From NCBI GenBank assembly GCA_022827225.1, contig JAJDTJ010000097.1, positions 1 to 64,000 of the forward strand: a stretch of DNA of 64,000 bases, given 5' to 3'. Under the pieces are notes generated by a model, which ran no database searches, was not told where the DNA came from, and worked only from the letters and a program-made list of their open reading frames with translations. The DNA comes from Candidatus Poribacteria bacterium. Lineage in GTDB: Bacteria; Poribacteria; WGA-4E; WGA-3G. Below, one piece after another: positions 48,563-56,767 of the stretch (the first letter of the stretch is position 1; each line of letters begins with the position of its first letter). A program made the translations under genes and the position numbers.

Positions 48563-51500
48563 GTGAGAAACCTATTTGTGAGTATGATAGTTGTATTTTT
48601 ATTTATCGGTGTTTCGTTGCCGGCAATAGCACAGGACCCCCCAGAACCAGAATATATGGAGAGAGACACCCACTCCGGGAATGATCAGCGGGCACCTGTG
48701 GGAACAACGTTAAACGCCCCGTTCAATGTTGTAGTGAAGGACGAAAATGATAATAAATTATTGGGTGTGACGGTGAATTTCTCTGTTGACAAAGGTGGCA
48801 CGCTCAGTGCTACCAGTGCGACGACGGGAGGTTTTAACCGTACGGCATCAACCACGTTGACGTTCAGCAACACGCCCGGCCTCTACACCGTCACTGCAAG
48901 TGTTGAAGGTCTTCAATCAATCAGCTTCACTGCTTTTGCTACGACACCCACCAATCTGGAGAAATGGACAAACTCGGACAGTGATCCAGTGATCAGATCG
49001 GATCATCAGAGCGGCGTGGTCAGTACAGCGTTAGAATACGATTTCGTTGTTAGAGTCACGGACCAGGAGAGGATGCCGTATGAGGGAGCCACGGTGAATT
49101 TCACTGTGAGTCCATCAAGCGGCACGCTCAGTGTTCCCAGTGACACATCAGATTCAAAGGGACGCGCACGTACGAAGTTAACATTCGGCAGCACTGCTGG
49201 CACCTACACCGGCACTGCCCGTGTTTCCGGTATCTCAGGCTCCGTCACATTCACCGCGACGGCTACCGAGACGGCAGCTGCCGCAGTGCGGTACCACTCA
49301 GGTATGGAACAGAGTGGGATAGTGCGTCAAGAGTTGACAGACCCCTTAATTGTTAAGGTCACGGACAAGGATGGTACCGCAGTTGAGAATGCCAGGGTGA
49401 ATTTCTCTTTCGGTTCTGGGAGTCCGAGAGGCACGCTCAATCCAACGACTACGAGGACAGACGCAGACGGACTTGCACAAACGAAGTTGACGTTCGGCAG
49501 CACTACAGGAGAATACGTCGTCAATGCTACAGTTCCCGATATTTTACAGGAACACGCAAGAACCAGCATATTCTCAGTGTATGCTTCGAGCCCGCCCCCA
49601 CCACCAGAGCCACTTGCACCGACGGTAGTTACCTCGCTGGATGTCGTCTCAGGGACTGGACAGACGGCGCGGGTCAATGGACAGTTGTCACGTCCACTAA
49701 TTTTTGTGGCAAAGAACCAGCAGGGCGGCGGCGTTGCAAATGCGACTTTAAATTTCTCTGTGAACCCGACAACAGGGACGGTCAATCCGACGAGTGCGAC
49801 GACAGATTCAAGTGGCCGCGCGCAAACTGTGTTGACGCTCGGTGACGCTGCCGGGGTATATACCGTAATCGCCACTACCTTTGGTGTCACTCAACCGGCT
49901 GCAATCACCGCTATCGCAACGGCAGCACCGAGAGCACCGGCAGGTACTACTGTGGAAGTTGTCTCAGGGAATGGACAGACAGCACAGGTCAATCAACAGT
50001 TAACAAATCCTCTAATTGTTGTGGTAAGGGACGAGAATGGTGCCCCATACTCAGGTGCCTGGGTGAGTTTTTCTGCGGGTTCAGGTGCCACGTTCAGTTC
50101 GCCAAGTATGCAAACAGGTTCAAATGGACAAGCACAAACGCGGTTAACACTCGGCAGCACTGCTGGGGAATATACCGTCACCGTCAAGGTTGAGGGTATC
50201 TCAGACACCGCTACATTCACCGCTACGGCTACGGAAACAACGCCGACACCGGTTACGGCTACTGCTACCACGTTGACGAAATACTCAGGTGATGACCAGA
50301 TAGCACGGGTCAGTCAACAGTTGGCTGCCCCTTTAATCGTCGTGGTGAAGGACCAGAACGGTAATGGATTTTCGGGTGCCACGGTGAATTTCGCTGTTAG
50401 CCCAGCAGGTGGGACGCTCAGTCCGACGAGTACGACAACAAGCTCAACAGGGCTTGCGCAAACAAGGTTAAGACTCGGCAGCACGACTGGAGCATATACC
50501 GTCACTGCCAGTGTTACGGGTCTCGCAGATGTCACATTTACCGCTAATACTGCGGCAGCCACGACGTTGGAGGTTGTCTCAGGTGATGAACAGATGGCAC
50601 GGGTCAGTCAACAGTTGTCAAGTCCTCTTATTGTTGTAGTCAAGGACCAGAAAGGGAACCCTTTTTCGGGTGCGACGGTGAATTTCACTGTTGACAAAGG
50701 TGGCACGCTCAGTCCGACGAGTACGACAACAGGTTCAAATGGGCAAGCACAAACAAGGTTAACATTCGGCAGCACGACTGGAACATACACCGTCACCGCC
50801 ACTGTCGGGAGTCTTTCCGCCACATTCACCGCTGAACCACTAACAGCCACTACTATCGGGAGATACTCAGGGAGTGGACAGAGTGGACAGGTTAGTCAAC
50901 AGTTAGCAAATCCTTTGGTTGTTATCGTGAAGGATCAGAATGGTGATCCATTTCAAGGTGCCACGGTGTCTTTCTCTGTGGATTCAGGTGGTGGCTCGGT
51001 CAGTCCTACAACTGCGACGACTAACGCAAGTGGATTCGCACAAACGCAGTTAACACTCGGCAGCACTGCCGGGACAGATAACAATAAGGTCCACGCAACT
51101 ATCACTGGTGGTGCCTTGGCTATATTCTCTGCTACCGCTACGACAGGAACACCGACACCGGTTACGGCTACTGTCACGACGCTGACGGTCTACTCCGGTA
51201 ATGAACAGAAAGGAAAGCGGAATCGACAGTTAGCAAATCCTCTGATTGTTATGATCACGGATCAGAGCGGTAATAGGATGTCGGGTGCCGTGGTGACTTT
51301 CTCTTTCAAGGATGATAGTCCAATCGGGAGGCTCAGTCCGACGCGTGTGACAACAGGCACAAATGGGCTCGCACAAACGCGGTTAACACTCGGCAGCGAT
51401 GTTGGAACATATACCGTCACCGCCAATGTTGAGGGGACAGTACCCGTCGAATCCGTCGAATTCACCGCTAACACGACGGTACCCACGACTATAGAGATTG

Positions 51501-53503
51501 TCTCAGGGAGTGGACAGACAGCAGGACCGAATGTACAGTTGTCAAGTCCTTTGATTGTTCTGGTGAAGGACGAGGAGGGTGACGCATTTCCGGGTGCGTC
51601 GGTGTCTTTCTCTGTGACACCACAAAATGGGATACTCAATCCAACGAGTGCGGTAACAAGCTCAAATGGACGGGCGCAAACCCGTCTGACGCTCGGTGCC
51701 GTCGGCACAAGTGACGGTGTCTACAAAGTCACGGCAAGTGTTTCCGGTGTATCAGACACGGTTGAATTCAGAGCAACCCTTCTCGATAACGGCTCCACGA
51801 TAGAGATTGTCTCAGGGGATGGTCAGACGGGAGTGGTCAATCGACAACTGGCAGAGCCTTTGGTTGTTGTGGTAAAGGACCTGAATGGTAAACCCCTTTC
51901 TGGGGTGACGGTAATGTTCGATGCGAAAAGTGGGAGTGTCAGTCCGACGAGTACAAGAACGAACGCAAGTGGACAGGCGCAAACCATATTGACGCTCGGT
52001 CCCAATACGAACCCTCACGACGTGTTTGTACGTGCTGTTGGTGTCGGAGGCGGTGCTATATTCACAATTACCGCTATCGGTGCCCCCGCAACGGGAGGAG
52101 ATCCGGCATCCCTCAATCTGGAGATCAACGGCGCGTATAGTCAAGGGCAAAACATCGTCAGGACGGGCAACCAGTTCGGATTAACTGCTACGGTAACGGA
52201 TCGGAATGGGCTCCCCGTGAGTGGGGAAAGTGTGTCGTTCGCTGTAAGTCCGAGTGCGAATGCGACGCTCAGCAATGCAACTCCAAGCACCAGTTCAGAG
52301 GGTCGTGCGACAACCAATTTGACGGTCAGTGCTGTCGGCAGCTACACCGTCACTGCCACGGTCTCCGGTAACATTACGGATAGGGTAACAGTCAAAGCGG
52401 TGGTGACGGGAGATATAAAAATAGAGATCGTATCGGGTAATGAACAATTTCGTGGTGCTGGTAGCTCGGTGTCTTTAGTTGTTGCAGTGAAGGACGCTAA
52501 TGATGCTCCAATCTCAGGTGCCAGGGTAGAGTTCACTCCGACGAGAAGTAGTATCGAAACTGGAGCCTCTATTGGCACGGGCGGGTCTGCAACGGTTGTG
52601 ACAAGTTCGAATGGCCAGGCATCCACAAGTTTCAGGCTCGGGAGTACTCCCGGCATATACACTGCTGATGCCGAGGTCACTATCATTAATCAGAAGAAAA
52701 AGGTTGGGTTCACTGCTTACGCAACCGGCACGGTAACCCTGGGAAACTACAGACTGATTAAAGTCACCTCCGATCCTGTTAACGCTAATTACGGAGACAG
52801 TGTGGAGATAACTGTTAGGATATCACCACTCCCAACCCAGGGTAGCGGGGCAGATGACCTAATTTTCTATATTGGGTCTTTTGGTGGAGGTGCTTTATTT
52901 ACCACAGTACCTACAGGTCTTACCCTGGGGATTCCTGGTCCGGGTGACAATCCGGGAGAGAAAGAGGTTGAGGTGAGTATTGGTCAAACTGCTTCGATTC
53001 CAGATTTGGAGCCGAATGTGCCAGGGAAAACCTTCAGGGTCATGGTGGATTTTAGAATCGGTGGTGTCAACGGCACCCGGTATTTTAGAGATAGCGAAGG
53101 CAATTTTAGTTCAGAACCGGTTAATCAACCGGACCCGCTCAGCTTTACAGTGCGCGTTACGGAACCCGTGACCTCAGCACCTGAAGCGACAGAGAGTCCA
53201 CTGCCACCCAGCGAGACGCTGCTCCTGCCGAACTATCCGAACCCGTTCAATCCGGAGACGTGGATACCGTATCAGTTGTCCAAGCCTGCGGATGTATCGC
53301 TGACGATTTACAATCTGCGCGGTGTTGTGGTGCGGGAGATCACGTTGGGGCATCAACCTGCGGGTCTGTATCGGAGTCGGAGCAAGGCGGTCCATTGGGA
53401 TGGTCGCAATGCATTCGGTGAACGCGTGGTGAGCGGTGTCTATTTCTACATGCTCAAAGCAGGGGAATTCTCTGCGACGCGGAAGCTCCTGATTTTGAAG
53501 TAG
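48563..53503 (+). CDS. giant surface protein with about 13 Big_1-type Ig repeats and C-terminal sorting domain
   Basis: 1646 residues, GTG start with GGAG 9 nt upstream. Signal peptide 1-23 (SLPAIAQ). Residues of about 35-1420 are roughly 13 bacterial Ig-like (invasin/intimin Big_1) modules of about 100 residues. Each has the pattern VSGxxQ, PLxVVVKDxxGxPxxGAxV, LSPTSxTT, GxAQTRLTLGSTxGxYTV. About 1440-1550 is a single unassigned domain. The last 90 residues are the shared C-terminal module (LLLPNYPNPFNPETWIPYQL to RKLLILK). It is an extracellular rod, likely for adhesion or matrix interaction. Repeat DNA is conserved enough to recombine. First of the large surface-protein block. Confidence 0.85.
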   Translation: MRNLFVSMIVVFLFIGVSLPAIAQDPPEPEYMERDTHSGNDQRAPVGTTLNAPFNVVVKDENDNKLLGVTVNFSVDKGGTLSATSATTGGFNRTASTTLTFSNTPGLYTVTASVEGLQSISFTAFATTPTNLEKWTNSDSDPVIRSDHQSGVVSTALEYDFVVRVTDQERMPYEGATVNFTVSPSSGTLSVPSDTSDSKGRARTKLTFGSTAGTYTGTARVSGISGSVTFTATATETAAAAVRYHSGMEQSGIVRQELTDPLIVKVTDKDGTAVENARVNFSFGSGSPRGTLNPTTTRTDADGLAQTKLTFGSTTGEYVVNATVPDILQEHARTSIFSVYASSPPPPPEPLAPTVVTSLDVVSGTGQTARVNGQLSRPLIFVAKNQQGGGVANATLNFSVNPTTGTVNPTSATTDSSGRAQTVLTLGDAAGVYTVIATTFGVTQPAAITAIATAAPRAPAGTTVEVVSGNGQTAQVNQQLTNPLIVVVRDENGAPYSGAWVSFSAGSGATFSSPSMQTGSNGQAQTRLTLGSTAGEYTVTVKVEGISDTATFTATATETTPTPVTATATTLTKYSGDDQIARVSQQLAAPLIVVVKDQNGNGFSGATVNFAVSPAGGTLSPTSTTTSSTGLAQTRLRLGSTTGAYTVTASVTGLADVTFTANTAAATTLEVVSGDEQMARVSQQLSSPLIVVVKDQKGNPFSGATVNFTVDKGGTLSPTSTTTGSNGQAQTRLTFGSTTGTYTVTATVGSLSATFTAEPLTATTIGRYSGSGQSGQVSQQLANPLVVIVKDQNGDPFQGATVSFSVDSGGGSVSPTTATTNASGFAQTQLTLGSTAGTDNNKVHATITGGALAIFSATATTGTPTPVTATVTTLTVYSGNEQKGKRNRQLANPLIVMITDQSGNRMSGAVVTFSFKDDSPIGRLSPTRVTTGTNGLAQTRLTLGSDVGTYTVTANVEGTVPVESVEFTANTTVPTTIEIVSGSGQTAGPNVQLSSPLIVLVKDEEGDAFPGASVSFSVTPQNGILNPTSAVTSSNGRAQTRLTLGAVGTSDGVYKVTASVSGVSDTVEFRATLLDNGSTIEIVSGDGQTGVVNRQLAEPLVVVVKDLNGKPLSGVTVMFDAKSGSVSPTSTRTNASGQAQTILTLGPNTNPHDVFVRAVGVGGGAIFTITAIGAPATGGDPASLNLEINGAYSQGQNIVRTGNQFGLTATVTDRNGLPVSGESVSFAVSPSANATLSNATPSTSSEGRATTNLTVSAVGSYTVTATVSGNITDRVTVKAVVTGDIKIEIVSGNEQFRGAGSSVSLVVAVKDANDAPISGARVEFTPTRSSIETGASIGTGGSATVVTSSNGQASTSFRLGSTPGIYTADAEVTIINQKKKVGFTAYATGTVTLGNYRLIKVTSDPVNANYGDSVEITVRISPLPTQGSGADDLIFYIGSFGGGALFTTVPTGLTLGIPGPGDNPGEKEVEVSIGQTASIPDLEPNVPGKTFRVMVDFRIGGVNGTRYFRDSEGNFSSEPVNQPDPLSFTVRVTEPVTSAPEATESPLPPSETLLLPNYPNPFNPETWIPYQLSKPADVSLTIYNLRGVVVREITLGHQPAGLYRSRSKAVHWDGRNAFGERVVSGVYFYMLKAGEFSATRKLLILK

Positions 53504-53539
53504 CGGTCAGCGGTCAGTTGTCAGTTGGGTAGAGCGGTA

Positions 53540-53675
53540 GCGACACCCATAAGGGAATTTCGATTTTGAGTATATATCTTTAGTCCCGTAGGGACGCAAT
53601 GTTTATAGCATTATGTTCAACTGAGCGCATTTTCATATTCGGAAAATCCCTAAATTGACCCTATGGGTATCGCAA
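53540..53675. repeat. imperfect inverted-repeat element
   Basis: GCGACACCCATAAGGGAATTT (53540-53560) is mirrored by CCCTAAATTGACCCTATGGG, then TATCGC, near 53648-53673. Between them lie AGTCCCGTAGGGACGCAATG and other non-coding words. No ORF. Confidence 0.5.
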
Positions 53676-53706
53676 ACTCAACCCGACCTACGAAATAATG
53701 CTCTAT

Positions 53707-53734
53707 GAAATCGGCGAAAATCCGCGATTCAGAC
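53707..53734. repeat. solo right end of the CGCGGATT element
   Basis: GAAATCGGCGAAAATCCGCG then ATTCAGAC equals the right end of 48166-48447 and 61853-62018. It directly precedes the lipoprotein ribosome site. Confidence 0.6.
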
Positions 53735-53752
53735 AAAAATAGGAGGAAAAAA

Positions 53753-54451
53753 TTGAGATTTTTTGCACCGTTTGTCGCAATCCTATTTCTCAGCATCACG
53801 CTATTCGGGTGTGATGAGGGCATGCAAATGATGAAACCGGCGATGCAAGAGAAAGAACCGATGATGGAAGAGAAACCGCCTGTGGAAGAAAGCACGATGG
53901 GCGGCATGAAACAAGAAGAAGAACCATCGGAGGAGAAACCGGACGACAAGCAAGAAATGCTGGAGGAGAAACCACCGGAGGAGATGCAGAAGCCGGAGCC
54001 AGGCGAGCAATCGCTTGATCCGAACTATAAGAAGGCGATGGAGCTCTCAGGTCGGTTAGCAAATATCTATCAAGACGTGTGGTTTCAGCACCTTGAAGAC
54101 CCACAGTCCAGTTTCCAGATAAAGGTCGGGAAAGCGTTTGCAGAAGAAACCGGCATTGAATGGTTTAATAGTGATTTGATCAGTTTATTGCAGGACCAGT
54201 ACCTCCAGTATCACCCGGAAGACCTGGCGTATATGCGGGCAGGTTTCTACCCTGATGTAGAGGAAATCCTCGTCACTGAATTTCTATACGTCGTGTTTAC
54301 CCATCCAGAGGAGGATGACATGTCAATACTCGTTGACGAGCATTTCGTAGAACATATAAGGGAGCGGGACCTCTTTGATGAGACCCAGCTTCAAGACGGA
54401 ATGATCCTTGAGCATGACCGTTACGAACACCTATACATATACGAAGCGTAG
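53753..54451 (+). CDS. putative lipoprotein with acidic low-complexity linker
   Basis: 232 residues. I choose the TTG at 53753 because AGGAGG stands 6 nt upstream; the ATG at 53705 lies in repeat DNA. The leader RFFAPFVAILFLSITLFGC ends in a lipobox-like LFGC. The next 70 residues are Glu/Lys/Pro/Met-rich (MQEKEPMMEEKPPVEES), a flexible surface linker. The last 150 residues form an unrecognised helical domain (SGRLANIYQDVWFQHLED, GKAFAEETGIEWFN, LVDEHFVEHIRERDLF). Confidence 0.65.
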   Translation: MRFFAPFVAILFLSITLFGCDEGMQMMKPAMQEKEPMMEEKPPVEESTMGGMKQEEEPSEEKPDDKQEMLEEKPPEEMQKPEPGEQSLDPNYKKAMELSGRLANIYQDVWFQHLEDPQSSFQIKVGKAFAEETGIEWFNSDLISLLQDQYLQYHPEDLAYMRAGFYPDVEEILVTEFLYVVFTHPEEDDMSILVDEHFVEHIRERDLFDETQLQDGMILEHDRYEHLYIYEA

Positions 54452-54768
54452 CCTTCGGAAAAGAGATGAAAATATAAGCCCCTTGGAAGGCAGTGTTTGT
54501 TAGGGGCATCCATTCCCATTCCTCCACTGTCTTCCACGGATATAGAAGTCAATGGACAGCATTGCTTGGTTATCGTCATCTTCACGGTAATGTTGTTAAT
54601 CTGTGTTGCCGATATAAACACAAGCAATTGACCCGCGTTCGCTGCGGTCCCTACCGTTATTGACTTGACTACAAGGCGAGGCAACCTCGCCCCTACGATA
54701 AAATTACCCTTATAGTAGATCCCGTAATTATTTGCACACACGGTAACTCGTAAAGGAAGCATAGAACT
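54452..54768. other. intergenic, includes a terminal fragment of the TA-type MITE
   Basis: No gene seen. TAGTAGATCCCGTAATTATT, then TGCAC (54713-54737), matches the inverted end of the MITE at 48212-48324. ACAAGGCGAGGCAACCTCGC at 54671-54690 (CGAGG/CCTCG) is a further short palindrome. Confidence 0.45.
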
Positions 54769-56529
54769 ATGAAAAAATTAATTGCTACGGCAATCATCTT
54801 ATCAATCTCACTCCTACTTCTCATAAGCAGCACCGCACACGCAGCGAATATCGAAGGCGATGTCAACGGCGATGGCGTTGTCAACATCCTTGATTTAACA
54901 CTCGTCGCTTCACACTTCGGTGAAAGCGTTGACGCGTCCGAGGAACCGAACCCAGATATCAACGGCGATGGCATCGTAGATATCCGAGACTTGGTACTTG
55001 TTGCCGGGCGGTTCGGACAAAGCGAATCAGATAATACCCTCATTTTTGGACGCGGTGGCGACTCTATCACGCTTGACCCAGCGAACATCGAAGACGGCGA
55101 ATCGGCGAAAGTGTGTGATATGATTTACGACACGCTCGTTCAATATAGAGAGAACACAACCGCCCTTGAACCTGCTTTAGCCGAATCGTGGACGCGCTCC
55201 GCTGACGGATTGACATGGACATTTCATTTACGACAAGGTGTCCAATTCCACGACGGGACCCCGTTTAGTGCTGATGCGGTTGTGTTCTCACTGACCCGTC
55301 CACTGATGTTGTTCCGCGATTTTCATGAGCAATTTATTAGTCAGATTGTCGCGCTTGATCCGTTTACGGTGCAGATTCAACTCAAGACACCTTACGCACC
55401 CTTTATCAGTACATTGGCGGGAACCTCGTTCTCTATTGTGAGTCCGGTAGCCATTCAGACACTTGGCGAAAACCCGATAGGGACGGGTCCCTTCAAATTT
55501 GTGCAGTGGGATAAGAACGACAAAATTGTTCTCAGTGCAAACGATACACACTGGGCAGGCAAGCCGGCACTCGATAGGTTAATCTTCCGATCCATTCCCG
55601 ACAACGCCATGCGGCGCACCGAACTCCAGGCAGGCAACATCCACGTCATGGAATTCCCGAATCCAGACGAAATACCGCTGATTCAAGGTGACCCGCAGCT
55701 CGAAATCCTCATGCAACCGAGCCTGAATACCGGATATTTGGCGATGAATATGGAGAGACCCCCTTTTGATAATCTCAAAGTTCGGCTCGCAATCAACCAC
55801 GCCATTAACAAAGCTGAGATCGTTGAACGCCTCTATCAAGGTTTAGGCATCCCAGCAAAGAATCCCATCCCACCGACACTCTGGAGTTATGACGATTCTA
55901 TTGAGGCTCATGCTTATGACCCTGAACTCGCGAGACAGCTCCTCGCTGAGGCGGGTTACCCTGACGGTTTTGAAACGACGCTCTGGGCGTTACCCGTTCC
56001 GCGCCCCTATATCCCTGATGGGATGGCACTGGCAGTGGCACTGCAATCTGACCTTCAAAATGTCGGTATCAATGCAAATATTGTGACCTATGACTGGGCG
56101 ACCTATCTTGAGAAAACGGCAAACGGCGAGCACGATATAGCGATGTTAGGCTGGATCGCAGACGTAGCGGACCCAGATAACTTTTTTTACACGCTTTTGA
56201 GTATCCCCAGCGCAGAGAAGCCCGCGTATAATATCTCATTCTATCGAAACGAGGCGCTGCAGAAGATTCTGGATCGCGCCAGAATGAGTACGGATCAAGA
56301 TATCCAAGCGTTTGAAGCACTTGATATAGACAAGGGCGGGGGCAGCGCAATTACGGATCGAGAGGTGCGCATCCGGCTTTATCAGCAAGCGCAAGCCATC
56401 TTCCATACGGATGCCCCGTGGGTACCGTTAGCGCATGCTCAAAGGATTTTGGTTGTTAGCAGAGATGTCAAAAATCTCAAACTTTCGCCATTAGGGTGGA
56501 AATACATTCGCTCAGCATCATTTGAATAG
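54769..56529 (+). CDS. dockerin-tagged oligopeptide-binding protein of an ABC transporter
   Basis: 586 residues. Signal peptide 1-25 (LISSTAHA). Residues of about 28-85 form a type I dockerin-like pair of Ca-binding loops: GDVNGDGVVNILDLTLVASHF and PDINGDGIVDIRDLVLVAGRF. The rest is a family 5 extracellular solute-binding protein (SBP_bac_5, DppA/OppA-like): TWTFHLRQGVQFHDGTPFSA, GTGPFKFVQWDKND, LRxAINHAINKAEIV. No lipobox, so retention may rely on the dockerin. A dockerin on a binding protein is unusual. It could serve the fused ATPase at 25418-27529. Confidence 0.85.
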   Translation: MKKLIATAIILSISLLLLISSTAHAANIEGDVNGDGVVNILDLTLVASHFGESVDASEEPNPDINGDGIVDIRDLVLVAGRFGQSESDNTLIFGRGGDSITLDPANIEDGESAKVCDMIYDTLVQYRENTTALEPALAESWTRSADGLTWTFHLRQGVQFHDGTPFSADAVVFSLTRPLMLFRDFHEQFISQIVALDPFTVQIQLKTPYAPFISTLAGTSFSIVSPVAIQTLGENPIGTGPFKFVQWDKNDKIVLSANDTHWAGKPALDRLIFRSIPDNAMRRTELQAGNIHVMEFPNPDEIPLIQGDPQLEILMQPSLNTGYLAMNMERPPFDNLKVRLAINHAINKAEIVERLYQGLGIPAKNPIPPTLWSYDDSIEAHAYDPELARQLLAEAGYPDGFETTLWALPVPRPYIPDGMALAVALQSDLQNVGINANIVTYDWATYLEKTANGEHDIAMLGWIADVADPDNFFYTLLSIPSAEKPAYNISFYRNEALQKILDRARMSTDQDIQAFEALDIDKGGGSAITDREVRIRLYQQAQAIFHTDAPWVPLAHAQRILVVSRDVKNLKLSPLGWKYIRSASFE

Positions 56530-56562
56530 CCGGTCTGACAACAAGGAGGTACCTATATTGAA

Positions 56563-56643
56563 ATGTCCGCTAAACAAAAATGTTTCTCACTATTTTTCAT
56601 AACACTAACTTTGGTCTTTGGCATACAGAGTTTCGGTGCTTAG
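56563..56643 (+). pseudogene. orphan signal-peptide fragment
   Basis: After AAGGAGG (13 nt upstream) a 26-residue frame encodes MSAKQKCFSLFFITLTLVFG then IQSFGA, a clean signal peptide, and stops at 56643 in TTAGGAGCGATCTC, which is a dispersed palindrome half. It looks like a surface-protein gene cut after its signal peptide by a repeat. Confidence 0.5.
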
Positions 56644-56767
56644 GAGCGATCTCTGTATGATAACCCCTCAAATGCCATATACGCATTCGACGTTGATTAA
56701 ACACTGGATTGGGAGGGTGGAGGATGCCCCCTTTCAACCCACTATTTAATAAAGGATCAAAGAGAAA

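Noticed and set aside
48563-53503. Numerous long minus-strand ORFs under the surface-protein genes
   Set aside because: They are reverse-frame shadows of Thr/Val-rich repeats and have no ribosome sites.
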